Below are positions 1 to 7,619 of a stretch of DNA of 64,000 nt, piece by piece (the stretch's first letter is position 1; every line of letters begins with the position of its first letter). The notes under the pieces are model-generated. The model made no database searches, was not told where the DNA came from, and saw only the letters and a list, made by a program, of their open reading frames with translations. The translations under genes and the position numbers were made by a program. Location of the stretch: the IMG/VR virus record IMGVR_UViG_3300022746_000019, positions 26,008 to 90,007 of that record. One strand, given 5' to 3'. The DNA is from a virus.

Positions 1-879
1 GTTCAGGAAGTCTGGATCATCGATGGAGCCAATGAGAAGTTCTGCGGAGCGGCGGACATTGCCCGATACGACGCAGACGCCAATGAGGTTGCCAATGTCA
101 GCAATGTCCTTGCGGGTGACCTGCTCACCGGCGCGTCCCTTGAACAAGTTAGCAATGTGATTGTGCAAACGCATAAGTGGCTCGGGGCCAGCTGCGGTGC
201 CGCCGAAAGTGCGGATGGGTTCTCCCGCCAAACGAATCTGGGAGTAGTCAAACTCCACGCATGGCTGATCCGACTTCAAGTAGGAGTTGATTACCTCAAC
301 CACGGACTCTACCCAGCCTTCGCGAGTGTCCGGAATGACCGCGGTCTTGCACTCGTCCTTGGGCTGGTAGATGGTGAATCCCTTGTCCGCACCCTTCTGG
401 TCGAACCCGACACCGACGCCCAGCATGGACGCTTCCATGAGGAACGCGAACGGAGCGGCGGGGTTGTTCTTCGTCATGCTCTCGGTGCTGACGAACGCAC
501 AGTTCTGCAGGGCGGCACTGTTCTTCTGCTCATTGACGAGCGGGGTACCCATGACCCACAGCCCACGACCGGGCGGAGTCCACTTGAGGTTGAACAGTCG
601 ATCGAAGGCTTCTTTGGCCGACGCAGCGGCGCGGCTGTCATTCCAGGGAAGTCGGTTGGACTTGCAGTGATCCTTCTGCAGGCTGTACATACCGTTGATG
701 ACGCGCTCGCAAACATCTACCCAAGTCTCCTTGGTGCCGTCCTCTTTCAAACGACTGTAGGTGCGGAGAAATGTAATCTCACCAACGGAATTACCGGCGG
801 CATCTCGATACCCCCAAGGAACGGGTTTGCCTCTGTAACCAGCGACAAAGTCTTCAGCAAGACGGAACGAAAGTGCCAT
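1..879 (-). CDS. nrdJ: Class II (adenosylcobalamin-dependent) ribonucleotide reductase, partial
   Basis: The window holds the first 293 codons; the 3' part is off the left edge. My translation begins MALSFRLAED and contains the segments KWTPPGRGLW (about 99-108), ALQNCAFVST (123-132), FLMEASMLGVGVGFD and IRTFGG, which match the N-terminal half of monomeric B12-dependent ribonucleoside-triphosphate reductases (Lactobacillus leichmannii type). Cys127 fits the first member of the redox-active pair; the thiyl-radical cysteine would lie beyond the edge. The enzyme makes deoxynucleotides and needs host-derived or salvaged cobalamin but no oxygen and no second subunit. The start overlaps the upstream stop (TAATG), with GAGGAG just upstream. 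The reading frame is open to the edge and no radical-generating subunit is visible. Class and family are fairly certain; completeness is unknown. Confidence 0.88.
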   Translation of the reverse strand, partial: MALSFRLAEDFVAGYRGKPVPWGYRDAAGNSVGEITFLRTYSRLKEDGTKETWVDVCERVINGMYSLQKDHCKSNRLPWNDSRAAASAKEAFDRLFNLKWTPPGRGLWVMGTPLVNEQKNSAALQNCAFVSTESMTKNNPAAPFAFLMEASMLGVGVGFDQKGADKGFTIYQPKDECKTAVIPDTREGWVESVVEVINSYLKSDQPCVEFDYSQIRLAGEPIRTFGGTAAGPEPLMRLHNHIANLFKGRAGEQVTRKDIADIGNLIGVCVVSGNVRRSAELLIGSIDDPDFLN

Positions 880-1100
880 TAATTTACTCCTCTAAGGTTG
901 CGTACTTTATTTTCACATTTTTGACACTCAACCCATTGGGACGGGAAAGTGTAAGAATCATTGTCTATGCGGGCGGTGGGGCGGTCAGCATCATGCTCTA
1001 CGCGAACCCCGCAAAATGACTTTAAGCCTGGGGCTTCCTCAATCTGATCGGTGGCATGCCAAACACCCGTACCACTGCGGACTGCGTAGTGCCTATTCAT
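879..1100 (-). CDS. Hypothetical protein, 73 aa, cysteine-containing
   Basis: Small protein of unknown function. It starts MNRHYAVRSG and carries Cys30 (SFCGV) and a C-x2-C pair near residues 59-62 (ECQKC), so three cysteines are available for metal binding. AGGAG lies a few bases upstream of the ATG. Its stop overlaps the ribonucleotide reductase start by one base, so the two are translationally coupled, but that alone does not show a shared function. Confidence 0.7.
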   Translation of the reverse strand: MNRHYAVRSGTGVWHATDQIEEAPGLKSFCGVRVEHDADRPTARIDNDSYTFPSQWVECQKCENKVRNLRGVN

Positions 1101-1139
1101 TATTCTCCTAGAGTGTGCAGTTTCATGCAGTTGTGGTAG

Positions 1140-1156
1140 GACATATCAACTATGTC
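1140..1156. repeat. Short inverted repeat behind the 466-aa gene
   Basis: GACATA and TATGTC face each other across five bases (TCAAC). The repeat lies between the stop of the 466-aa gene and the 73-aa gene, in a 55-base gap. Six-base arms are short, and no U-tract follows on the minus strand, so it is a weak terminator at best; an operator is equally possible. Confidence 0.3.
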
Positions 1157-2556
1157 TAACCTTCAATTTGACCTTGGATAACCTTAGTCGTTTGGTCTTC
1201 GGTGAGGCCTTCGTTGGGCAGATTCTGCAATACAGCAGCCCTGTCGCCAAACAGATTGGAAAGAACTCCGCTGGATGCCCGGCCTTCAACAGTCATCCTA
1301 ATGAAGGATTGCGAATCATCCAAATCTTTGGTGGTCTTCAGCATTCGGAACAGCCGGTCGACCTCTTGGGAAACATTCGGATCTGGGTATCCGCCGTTCA
1401 TTTCCTCACTAAAACGCGCAAAAGCAATGCGTTGTCCCTGCATTTCAATCATGGTATTAATCAAGGCTTTGAGTTGCTCTTTGGTCTTTACCTCGACAGG
1501 GAGTTTGAAAGCGCACTGGGTGTTGGGCTTGAAAGCGGGGCAGTTGTCGGCTACGAAGCAGGTATTGCACATACGCAGCGAGGCGGACTGGGAGGTGAGC
1601 AGCGGGACATCCTTGACCACATCGCGGCCATCTTCGTCCTTCTCAATAACGCTGGAAACCTCGACTCCGAATACCGGAAGCTGCATCATTTCGGTCTCGG
1701 AACGGGCAGAAAACTTCCGTGCCACTACCCCCGACTTATCAACATCCCCGGAGTCAAGTTCCGTGCGAGTTTCTTCATCCATTCCATCGTACCTATCAAC
1801 TATGTTCCCTGTATTAACGCGTGCCTCGTATTGGGCGTACGACCACAGGGCGAGTTTGCTTACTTCTTTGGAATCATCCTCAAGAATTTTGTTGAAGTCG
1901 AGCCCAGCCTTATCGTACATATGCGTGTACCGGGGACGCGCCTGCTCTCGCATTCGCTTCGGGTACCGGACAAGTCTAGTGCCGTCCCAGACAATAGTCT
2001 CCCCTCGCATCATGGGGGACAACCACGACATAGTGCTGGCGGTCTCTACTCGGACTTGTCGCAGGGAGTCGGGCTTGGCGCAGGCTACGGCGTGGAAGCG
2101 GGCACCTTCGCCGTGGAGGCTTTGGGTGGCTGCGGCGAGGAAGTAATTGGTCTCAATATCCTCACCCTTGATACCGATGTTCTTAACGCCTCGGTCCACC
2201 AGCTTCTCCAAGCCGGGTCGGCCGGTCTCGGCGTCCCACATATGAATGACTCGATCTCCCCAGTGCGGCAGGGGCGGGACATCGGCGTAGATGTATTCGA
2301 TACGGCTCAGGTTGAGGTCTACGAAGTCCAGATACTTGCTCTCGTAGTCATCTGGGATGTCCTCGTCCTTGGGGTGACCAGAGTAGACATGGATGCGCAT
2401 GTTGTCGGGGAAATAATCTTCCAGACGGTACTCTTTGGTCTTCGGCAGCCCGCGCTTGTAGGCTCGCCAGAATGAAAACCCGACATTCGAAATGCCGGAT
2501 TCTTCGAGTATTACGCGGTTCGACGGTACATCGGAACCTAGGTAGACAATTTTCAT
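1156..2556 (-). CDS. Unknown 466-aa protein, possible TGT-like barrel with 4-Cys cluster
   Basis: Function not established. The first 200 or so residues run through YLDFVDLNLS, a GVKNIGIKG segment, a FHAVACAK segment and STMSWLSP. This order resembles the second half of the TIM barrel in tRNA-guanine transglycosylases and their phage DpdA relatives (a 'G..yvGIg', then 'vHa.G', then 'S.DS..W' pattern), but the catalytic aspartate is not evident, since VETAST replaces the usual VDS. Around residues 333-351 four cysteines are spaced C-x2-C-x5-C-x7-C (MCNTCFVADNC...QCAF), suitable for zinc or an iron-sulfur cluster. The resemblance is by eye only. No preQ0 synthesis genes are in the window, so a DNA-modification role is a guess. 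It overlaps the upstream gene by four bases (ATGA). Confidence 0.75.
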   Translation of the reverse strand: MKIVYLGSDVPSNRVILEESGISNVGFSFWRAYKRGLPKTKEYRLEDYFPDNMRIHVYSGHPKDEDIPDDYESKYLDFVDLNLSRIEYIYADVPPLPHWGDRVIHMWDAETGRPGLEKLVDRGVKNIGIKGEDIETNYFLAAATQSLHGEGARFHAVACAKPDSLRQVRVETASTMSWLSPMMRGETIVWDGTRLVRYPKRMREQARPRYTHMYDKAGLDFNKILEDDSKEVSKLALWSYAQYEARVNTGNIVDRYDGMDEETRTELDSGDVDKSGVVARKFSARSETEMMQLPVFGVEVSSVIEKDEDGRDVVKDVPLLTSQSASLRMCNTCFVADNCPAFKPNTQCAFKLPVEVKTKEQLKALINTMIEMQGQRIAFARFSEEMNGGYPDPNVSQEVDRLFRMLKTTKDLDDSQSFIRMTVEGRASSGVLSNLFGDRAAVLQNLPNEGLTEDQTTKVIQGQIEG

Positions 2557-3005
2557 TTAACGCGGTCGTCCTCCGCGTACAGTCCTTGCTGCCGTCCAAG
2601 TTCGGCAATGATGTCATCCCACGAGGCTCGGTTCCTGCCGTCAGGTCGGAACTCTGGGCGGATGTACATTGGGTGCAAGAACAGGAATGTGTTAAGCCCA
2701 GCCTCAAGCAGTCGGGTTGCCAGTTCAACATCGGCGGTAATAACCAAATCTACTCGGCCTCTGGCACGGCAATATTCAACAAGCTTGAAGTCTTGATCTT
2801 CTTTGCCCGGAAGCACGGAGTAATCCACCATGTCGTCCACAGTGCCAATGTTCACAGACTTAAGCCAGCGGTCGGTGTCGCGGTTGTCCTTGGACAGGAC
2901 GGTGACTTTCTTAGAGTCTTTGACCGCGTTAAGGATGGCGGTAACTTCGTAGATGGGCGAACCCTTGGGGTTACGCAATACATCGTCCAAAAAAATCAAA
3001 AGCAT
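2553..3005 (-). CDS. HAD-like hydrolase domain protein, degenerate
   Basis: The protein opens MLLIFLDDVLRNP, a hydrophobic strand ending in an aspartate, as in HAD-superfamily phosphatases, and continues with VTVLSKDNRD and WLKSVNIG, which fit the second conserved strand and a following helix. The classical DxD is not present (LDDV), so catalysis is doubtful. I prefer the ATG at 3005 (150 codons); a TTG at 3017 would add four residues and has no better ribosome site. The C-terminal part contains VDLVITADVELATRLLEAG, a typical Rossmann beta-alpha unit. It sits between a nucleotidyltransferase-like gene and the 466-aa gene. Confidence 0.6.
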   Translation of the reverse strand: MLLIFLDDVLRNPKGSPIYEVTAILNAVKDSKKVTVLSKDNRDTDRWLKSVNIGTVDDMVDYSVLPGKEDQDFKLVEYCRARGRVDLVITADVELATRLLEAGLNTFLFLHPMYIRPEFRPDGRNRASWDDIIAELGRQQGLYAEDDRVK

Positions 3006-3035
3006 ATGTTTGTCCAACCGTCGTATAGACGTAGT

Positions 3036-3974
3036 TTAGTGGGTTCGGTACTGGGATGCAGCGCGGCGAATCAGCGTGGCTGCGTCGGGGAGTTCCACCC
3101 CGTACAAGGAAACATCAGACTCTTTCTGAGCCTTCTTTACCAAGTCTTTAAGGGACTTCATAGCCTGGACAGTTCCAGACGCCTTACCACTCTGCCACCT
3201 GAAATTGGCAAAGTCGGAGTAACCGGCACCTTTAGGGCTGAATGCTTGGGTCCGACCTCCGTGAATTTCCTCAAACAATGCCGCGCCCTGTTTGGCGGCC
3301 AGCAACAGGGCTGTCTGGGCGTTACTGGTAGTGATTGCATCACGCGCCATGGTCAAATCATTAAGGGCTTGCTGGTAACGGGAAACGATGTCCTGCGCCA
3401 TTCTGGCGTCACGGTTTGCCTCAGAAAACCAATGCTCAGGGAATTTGGTCTCGTCTGCCGTTGGCTCTACGGTCCAATCGTCACGCGTCAGGGAGTACGC
3501 GGCGTAGGGCTTGATAGTTACAATATCGCTGGCGGTATTGACAAAAAATGTCAACTCAAACGCGCCCATGAACTCTTCGGTGGTGGGGTGAACATCCTCG
3601 CGAAACGCTTCGTTCATCATGTCGGCAATCTCTTTGTCAGACATACCAAAGTAACGGGTGTTTGCTTCGCGAAACGCTACGAAATTAACCCCTACCAGAC
3701 AATCCAAGTCTCCGGGCGAACGATGAGCAGTCCACTGGTACGAAACGCCCGATCCAGCCAACCATACGGTAGTCCAAGACTCTGGGCTGGAGTAATACTG
3801 GTTTAGGTGGCCGTACAAAACGCCTAGGACAGCGTTGCGAACAGACGGAATAAGTTTGGAGCCCCGGAACAGACGCGGGTCCAACATCAACGCTGGCGCT
3901 GAAAAGTAGGATGTCTGCGACTCTACAATCTGTACCGGGGAAGCCTGCGACCTCAGGGCTTCATAAAGGTCCAC
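3036..3974 (-). CDS. Nucleotidyltransferase-like protein
   Basis: A 312-residue protein. AGSGVSYQWTAHRSPGDLDC near residues 73-92 carries the nucleotidyltransferase-fold pattern: GS followed, after a helix, by an acidic DxD (DLD). Such proteins move a nucleotide from an NTP to a small molecule, nucleic acid or protein; the target cannot be told from sequence. Toward the C-terminus it becomes helical, with QALNDLTMAR and LVKKAQKESD. The start is GTG, overlapping the upstream TAG by one base (TAGTG). Homologues with the same motif occur in actinobacterial phages, as I remember the family. An antitoxin or toxin role is possible but unsupported. Confidence 0.65.
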   Translation of the reverse strand: MDLYEALRSQASPVQIVESQTSYFSAPALMLDPRLFRGSKLIPSVRNAVLGVLYGHLNQYYSSPESWTTVWLAGSGVSYQWTAHRSPGDLDCLVGVNFVAFREANTRYFGMSDKEIADMMNEAFREDVHPTTEEFMGAFELTFFVNTASDIVTIKPYAAYSLTRDDWTVEPTADETKFPEHWFSEANRDARMAQDIVSRYQQALNDLTMARDAITTSNAQTALLLAAKQGAALFEEIHGGRTQAFSPKGAGYSDFANFRWQSGKASGTVQAMKSLKDLVKKAQKESDVSLYGVELPDAATLIRRAASQYRTH

Positions 3975-4171
3975 TAGTTATCTCCGTCTTTGAGCGGCAT
4001 TTTTACAGTCTTCGTGCTTCGCCGTTCTTCAGTGACTAACGGGGCCATGAAGCCGTGTTGGGCGTGCGCGTCGGCAAACCGTTGCGCCCACAGCAACAGC
4101 AAATTATCTGAGGCATCTGGGAGGTCAAGTTGCAAATCTGCGCCGCAGGTGCAAGTCATCGTGATAAGCAT
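3974..4171 (-). CDS. Hypothetical protein, 65 aa
   Basis: It starts MLITMTCTCGADLQLDL, with a C-x-C pair close to the N-terminus, and ends in a basic and charged tail (RRSTKTVKMPLKDGDN). Nothing identifies a function. It lies 25 bases downstream of the 177-aa gene, and its TAG overlaps the GTG of the nucleotidyltransferase-like gene, so the genes form one operon. Confidence 0.6.
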   Translation of the reverse strand: MLITMTCTCGADLQLDLPDASDNLLLLWAQRFADAHAQHGFMAPLVTEERRSTKTVKMPLKDGDN

Positions 4172-4196
4172 TGGTCCTCCTATACCCTAGTTTACT

Positions 4197-4730
4197 CTAG
4201 TTATACAGGCCTTTTGCTTTGAAGGCCAGCTTCTGCTTTGCGCTCTTAACTGGGCAAAAATCGCACAGGTAGACTTGCGGGGAACGGGAGCTTCCGAGAC
4301 CGGCATCTCTGCGTTCCTTGTCGGTTCCGGGCTTCAACAACTTTCGATCATGCTTGTAATCGCCACAATCTAACGTTCGATTGTGCAATTTCCAACAAGT
4401 CATGGCGTCTTCGCCAAATTGGGATTTGGTGTTGTAGTAATTGGTTCCGAATACGTCAAGACCAGCGGATCCGCCCTCGCGAATCTGCGCCATGATGGAC
4501 TCTTTGACATCGGGACGCGCCCAGTACTTGACGGGAAACTTGTACAACTGTCCGAGGTGGGGCTCAGGGTTTTGATGACGCTCTACGGTAAGCTGTAGCA
4601 AGACATCGTCAGCTGGGCTGCCGTCCCAATCGGGAAGTTCTTCTGCCGATTTGCATGTACGGCAAACAAGGAGCCGAATCTGCGGCTCCGTGCGTTCCTG
4701 TACGGCGAGGTCTTTCGGGTCTACTGCCAT
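4197..4730 (-). CDS. Hypothetical zinc-binding protein, 177 aa
   Basis: There are two clear cysteine pairs: LLVCRTCKSAEELPDWDG near residue 23, which looks like the start of a zinc ribbon, and YLCDFCPVKS near 154. Two further cysteines (TCWKLHNRTLDCGDY) lie around 111-122. This is a recurring actinophage-type protein of unknown role; the paired CxxC units suggest structural zinc. It is followed 25 bases later by the 65-aa gene. Confidence 0.7.
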   Translation of the reverse strand: MAVDPKDLAVQERTEPQIRLLVCRTCKSAEELPDWDGSPADDVLLQLTVERHQNPEPHLGQLYKFPVKYWARPDVKESIMAQIREGGSAGLDVFGTNYYNTKSQFGEDAMTCWKLHNRTLDCGDYKHDRKLLKPGTDKERRDAGLGSSRSPQVYLCDFCPVKSAKQKLAFKAKGLYN

Positions 4731-4766
4731 GTTGTGCTCCTAATAAATGACGAGTAAGTGTATCGA

Positions 4767-5267
4767 CTAACCTCGCGGTCGTCTAAAGTCTTCTGCCTTT
4801 GGGGCGTTGGTGCAAGTTTCGCCAGCTTGTGCGCAGTTAGTGATAACGTTTGCTCCGCCACCGTGCTCGTGGGTTCGACCGCATCCTGGGGTTGAACAAG
4901 GAATTTCCATACCAGCAGTTGCTTTTACGCCTCTTTTTAGCGCGTCGTGGACTAGATTTCGCGATGCTTCGGCAGCTCCGCGGTTTTTGCGGGCTGAGTG
5001 ACTGATGAAATTTGCCGAATCTTGCGCAAGTGCAGCCTGGTCTGAGGTGGCGGCGGTGCGCCCCTTAAAACCAGCCTCACCGCTCCAGCCTGCGAGGAGT
5101 CGGTCCTCACTAGGGCTAAGCTGGCTCTGTACTGAACCGTACTCTTTTTCTTGCGCAGCTGAACTTGCGGAAAGTTCACGCTCTACAGCGCTATTTTTAG
5201 CCTTACGCTGGGCGTTGCGTTTTTCAATTTCGGCTGAAAGGTCTTCGTGTTCGGGTAGGCCTGCCAT
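4767..5267 (-). CDS. Hypothetical protein, 166 aa
   Basis: The N-terminal two thirds are hydrophilic and helical (DLSAEIEKRNAQRKAKNSAV, then many A, S, Q and E). The C-terminal part has four cysteines: IPCSTPGCGRTHEHGGG, TNCAQAGETC. This could be a small metal site with histidines. The protein is rich in low-complexity sequence and may be virion-associated, but nothing in it proves that. The ATG has only a weak ribosome site and follows a 22-codon ORF, so translation may be coupled. Confidence 0.65.
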   Translation of the reverse strand: MAGLPEHEDLSAEIEKRNAQRKAKNSAVERELSASSAAQEKEYGSVQSQLSPSEDRLLAGWSGEAGFKGRTAATSDQAALAQDSANFISHSARKNRGAAEASRNLVHDALKRGVKATAGMEIPCSTPGCGRTHEHGGGANVITNCAQAGETCTNAPKAEDFRRPRG

Positions 5268-5272
5268 TTCAA

Positions 5273-5341
5273 TTACCCGCGAATTCCGCCGGAGGCTTGT
5301 CCTGGGGTATGAAGAATAGATTGAACTGACAATTGTGACAT
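5273..5341 (-). CDS. Possible 22-residue peptide
   Basis: An open frame beginning MSQLSVQSILHTPG and ending SGGIRG is preceded by CAGGAG with eight bases to the ATG, which is better than the ribosome site of the following 166-aa gene. It sits in the 77-base gap between the 68-aa and 166-aa genes. It could be a real microprotein or a translation leader that keeps ribosomes on the message. Support is limited to start context and placement. Confidence 0.35.
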   Translation of the reverse strand: MSQLSVQSILHTPGQASGGIRG

Positions 5342-5344
5342 TTA

Positions 5345-5551
5345 TTACGCTCCTGGGTTTACTTTGACTGGCTCTTCGGAATTAATAAACCCATAGTTCA
5401 TGTATGGGTGCAGACCGGCGCGGTTCTGCACGACTGCCTGATCGCCCATGCCGGGGGCAACGGTGGTGTTGGGGCGGCGCTTACGGTACTTACCGTCGGT
5501 TGCGCCTTCCAGCAATTCGGCGTTCTCGGAGCGCGCTTTACGAACTGTCAT
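5345..5551 (-). CDS. Hypothetical protein, 68 aa
   Basis: A short, mostly disordered-looking protein (MTVRKARSENAELLEG, then RKRRPNTTVAPGMG). It has a basic N-terminal half and an aromatic stretch LHPYMNYGFI. No family is recognised. It lies eight bases downstream of the 84-aa gene in a run of closely packed small genes. Confidence 0.6.
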   Translation of the reverse strand: MTVRKARSENAELLEGATDGKYRKRRPNTTVAPGMGDQAVVQNRAGLHPYMNYGFINSEEPVKVNPGA

Positions 5552-5559
5552 GGCTGTCC

Positions 5560-5814
5560 TTAAATCTCTCCGTTAAAACGGTCGGGGTCAATCCGTTTTG
5601 CTTTTTCTCGGGCTTCGGCCGCCTTAGGAGTTGGCGAAACATACGGATCAGTGGGGGTAACGGCCGGTCGCGGTGCGCGAATTACGCCTTCACCTCGTGG
5701 TGATACTTTAGGTTCGGTAGACCTGTAACCGCTTGCGTAACCGCGGACGTGCTTGTCTGCGGCCTTCCAAATTTGACGGGCGGGGTCTTTTCCGCGGTCT
5801 TTAGGTGCGCTCAT
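5560..5814 (-). CDS. Hypothetical protein, 84 aa
   Basis: A basic, proline-rich protein of unknown function (KDRGKDPARQIWKAADKHVR; later APRPAVTPTDPYVSPTPK). Its ATG follows the upstream stop directly (TAA then ATG). The composition suggests an extended, possibly nucleic-acid or virion-bound protein, but this is inference only. Confidence 0.6.
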   Translation of the reverse strand: MSAPKDRGKDPARQIWKAADKHVRGYASGYRSTEPKVSPRGEGVIRAPRPAVTPTDPYVSPTPKAAEAREKAKRIDPDRFNGEI

Positions 5815-6033
5815 TTATACCATTCCGTTCTTGAAGCGAGTGCTGTGGGCTTTACGCCTACAGGTAGGGCAAAGGCTGTCAAGGAGCGCTTCGTACGGGT
5901 CCATGTTGTACCCGCAGTTCTTGCATCCCTTGGTACCATTATAAAGGGTTTTCTGGGTAGAAAACTTGACATCCGTGGCACCGGCCATGCCTTCGCCCGT
6001 AGAATCTGTAAAAAGGCCCGGATCGTTAATCAT
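5815..6033 (-). CDS. Zinc-ribbon microprotein, 72 aa
   Basis: The C-terminal half holds two C-x2-C knuckles: GCKNCGYNMDPYEALLD and LCPTCRRKAH, spaced 17-18 residues apart as in zinc ribbons. The N-terminal 30 residues are hydrophilic. The fold is clear and the partner unknown. It overlaps the upstream gene by four bases (ATGA). Confidence 0.65.
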   Translation of the reverse strand: MINDPGLFTDSTGEGMAGATDVKFSTQKTLYNGTKGCKNCGYNMDPYEALLDSLCPTCRRKAHSTRFKNGMV

Positions 6034-6386
6034 ACTGACTCTCCTAGGGTATTTCGGCTGGTGGACTGGGTGGTATTGGGTGTCTGACTATGGTCAGACT
6101 CTACACGCTGTTCCTGCACACGACCACGAAGCTGGACAATGTCCTCAATCCCCACCTGGTCGGTCCAATAACCGTACTTTTGGGGGAAAAGGCGCACCTG
6201 CGGGAGCGGCGGACGGACATACTCATGAATTTCTTCAGAGGTCATGGTAGAAACGGCCATAGCCTGGTTCAGCATCCGCTCCATATTGCTGGAGAATGGA
6301 CCAATGTAAGCCTGTGGTGGGTAAGCAATTCTCGTGTCTGCGACCCACGGCTTGGTGCGGTCGTACTGTGCGTCAAACTCCGACAC
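6030..6386 (-). CDS. Hypothetical protein, 118 aa
   Basis: I start it at the GTG at 6386, which overlaps the upstream TAG by one base (TAGTG); a GTG at 6395 in the same frame would overlap by ten. The protein has aromatic and proline-rich segments (WVADTRIAYPPQAYIGPFSS, YVRPPLPQVRLFPQKYGYW) followed by a polar tail rich in T, Q and S. There is no recognisable domain. Together with the 178-aa gene it could encode minor virion proteins, but they lie far from the structural module. Confidence 0.6.
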   Translation of the reverse strand: MSEFDAQYDRTKPWVADTRIAYPPQAYIGPFSSNMERMLNQAMAVSTMTSEEIHEYVRPPLPQVRLFPQKYGYWTDQVGIEDIVQLRGRVQEQRVESDHSQTPNTTQSTSRNTLGESV

Positions 6387-6922
6387 TACTGCCACCGGGG
6401 TTTCAGGCGGGACAACTGATTCACGCGGCGCTGGTCGATTTCGCCCGGCGAGGTGCTGACCGTGTTGGCCTTACCGTCGTTAGGCAAGTGAGGGGCTGGT
6501 ACCAGTTCGACTTCTGGGGCATTTCTCAGGCTGGTAATGGTGTTTCCTTGGCGCATGGCGGTCTGCATCTGGCGCAGAATACCACGGTCATTTCGCAAGG
6601 ACTCTGGGTAGTAGTAATCAGACGGGTCGATGCGCTCGCCACGATGGACGCCGCGCTGGTATGAACGCTGGGTTACTCGAATCTTGACGGCGTCTAGGGC
6701 GCGCTCTGAGCCGCCGTTTGCCTTGCCTCGATCATCGCGGCGGGTGCGGATTGTTCCAAGGTAGCCGTCTGGGTATTCTGCGGACGGCTCTCGGCCTACG
6801 CCCATACGCAGGAAGTCGAGCTCAGAACGGGCTACGGGTACGCCACCGCCGCCATAGGCGGTGTTGGTACCGTACATTCCGCCGGCACCTAGGTATTGGA
6901 TGTTTTGGTGAAGCCCTGCCAT
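6386..6922 (-). CDS. Hypothetical protein, 178 aa
   Basis: The Gly-rich N-terminus (YLGAGGMYGTNTAYGGGG) is followed by a basic, arginine-rich middle (RTRRDDRGKANGGSERALD, QRSYQRGVHRGERID) and the tail QRRVNQLSRLKPRWQ. It resembles a nucleic-acid or virion-bound basic protein; I cannot name a family. It is the first gene of a co-oriented run behind a 107-base gap that contains a promoter-like site. Confidence 0.65.
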   Translation of the reverse strand: MAGLHQNIQYLGAGGMYGTNTAYGGGGVPVARSELDFLRMGVGREPSAEYPDGYLGTIRTRRDDRGKANGGSERALDAVKIRVTQRSYQRGVHRGERIDPSDYYYPESLRNDRGILRQMQTAMRQGNTITSLRNAPEVELVPAPHLPNDGKANTVSTSPGEIDQRRVNQLSRLKPRWQ

Positions 6923-6989
6923 CAGTCCCCACCTACCTTTTCTAACATACGGCGACTAGTTGTCGAGACACTGCGGGTGTAAGACATCT

Positions 6990-7019
6990 GCCCTATTGTA
7001 AACTTTTTATCGTCGTCAA
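6990..7019 (-). promoter_or_regulatory. Candidate sigma-70/SigA-type promoter
   Basis: On the minus strand TTGACG (7019-7014) and TAGGGC (6995-6990) are separated by 18 bases. TTGACR and TAGRRT are the vegetative promoter hexamers of high-GC actinobacteria; this site matches 6/6 and 5/6. It sits in the longest gap of the left region and would serve the 178-aa gene and those downstream. There are no further supporting data. Confidence 0.45.
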
Positions 7020-7029
7020 TATGGTCAAA

Positions 7030-7596
7030 CTATGCGAGGCGTTTTTGGTAAAAAACCGTGGCTTCTTGGCCTGTCCCGATATCCCAATCGCCGGCTACTT
7101 CAATCGCCCGCTCTAGGCTCGCTTGGGTGAACTTCTTGACGCTTGACAGGAACCCCAACGCGTAGGCGGATCCGGATCCTTGGGCATAAATACCGCGCTG
7201 GTCCTGCGTGATGCCCCACTCGGCATCCACGGAAAACACGACACCGTTCACGCAAACAATCATGTCAATGCCGTATTCGTCTGGCTTTTCCTGGATTAAC
7301 TCAACGGGGTACTTATGCTCCAGATACAAGTTTTGCAGGTACGGAACAAAAGTGCGTGCCATAAAACGCGTCAAATGTTCAATATCTGATGTCTCAGGCG
7401 GTTCTGGTGGGGTAGCGAGCCATTTAATGATGTTAAGGGCTCGTATGTCGCCGGCTCCAGCAATTAGGTAATGCTGATCATTGTAGATTTTGTAATCGTC
7501 TGGGGATAGGCGCCATCTACGCGATACCTCAGTAGCTTGTGTATCTGCGGCCATATATGCGCCGGTGCTTGTCTGCACCGCAATAATCGTAGTCAT
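7030..7596 (-). CDS. Proteasome beta/HslV-like Ntn hydrolase
   Basis: A 188-residue protein with the full signature of a self-activating threonine protease. After Met1 comes TTIIAVQTSTGAYMAAD: Thr2 would be the catalytic Thr1 and Asp18 the conserved Asp17. Lys36 in DDYKIYND corresponds to Lys33, AGAGDIRAL fits the Gly47 loop, and GSGSAYALGFL fits the Ser129-x-Tyr-Ala strand. No propeptide is present, so removal of Met alone would expose Thr, as in HslV. Such subunits stack into rings that enclose a proteolytic chamber. No HslU, Mpa or other unfoldase is seen here, so it may work with host ATPases, alone like Anbu-type assemblies, or on a phage substrate. It ends a run of accessory microprotein genes. 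Confidence 0.85.
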   Translation of the reverse strand: MTTIIAVQTSTGAYMAADTQATEVSRRWRLSPDDYKIYNDQHYLIAGAGDIRALNIIKWLATPPEPPETSDIEHLTRFMARTFVPYLQNLYLEHKYPVELIQEKPDEYGIDMIVCVNGVVFSVDAEWGITQDQRGIYAQGSGSAYALGFLSSVKKFTQASLERAIEVAGDWDIGTGQEATVFYQKRLA

Positions 7597-7619
7597 GCTC
7601 TACCCAACATTATTTAACG

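Noticed and set aside
1168-3806. Long plus-strand open frames (435 and 444 codons) opposite the 466-aa and nucleotidyltransferase-like genes
   Set aside because: They are mirror frames of genes with clear domain signals and overlaps on the minus strand; they lack consistent ribosome sites and no plus-strand operon exists.
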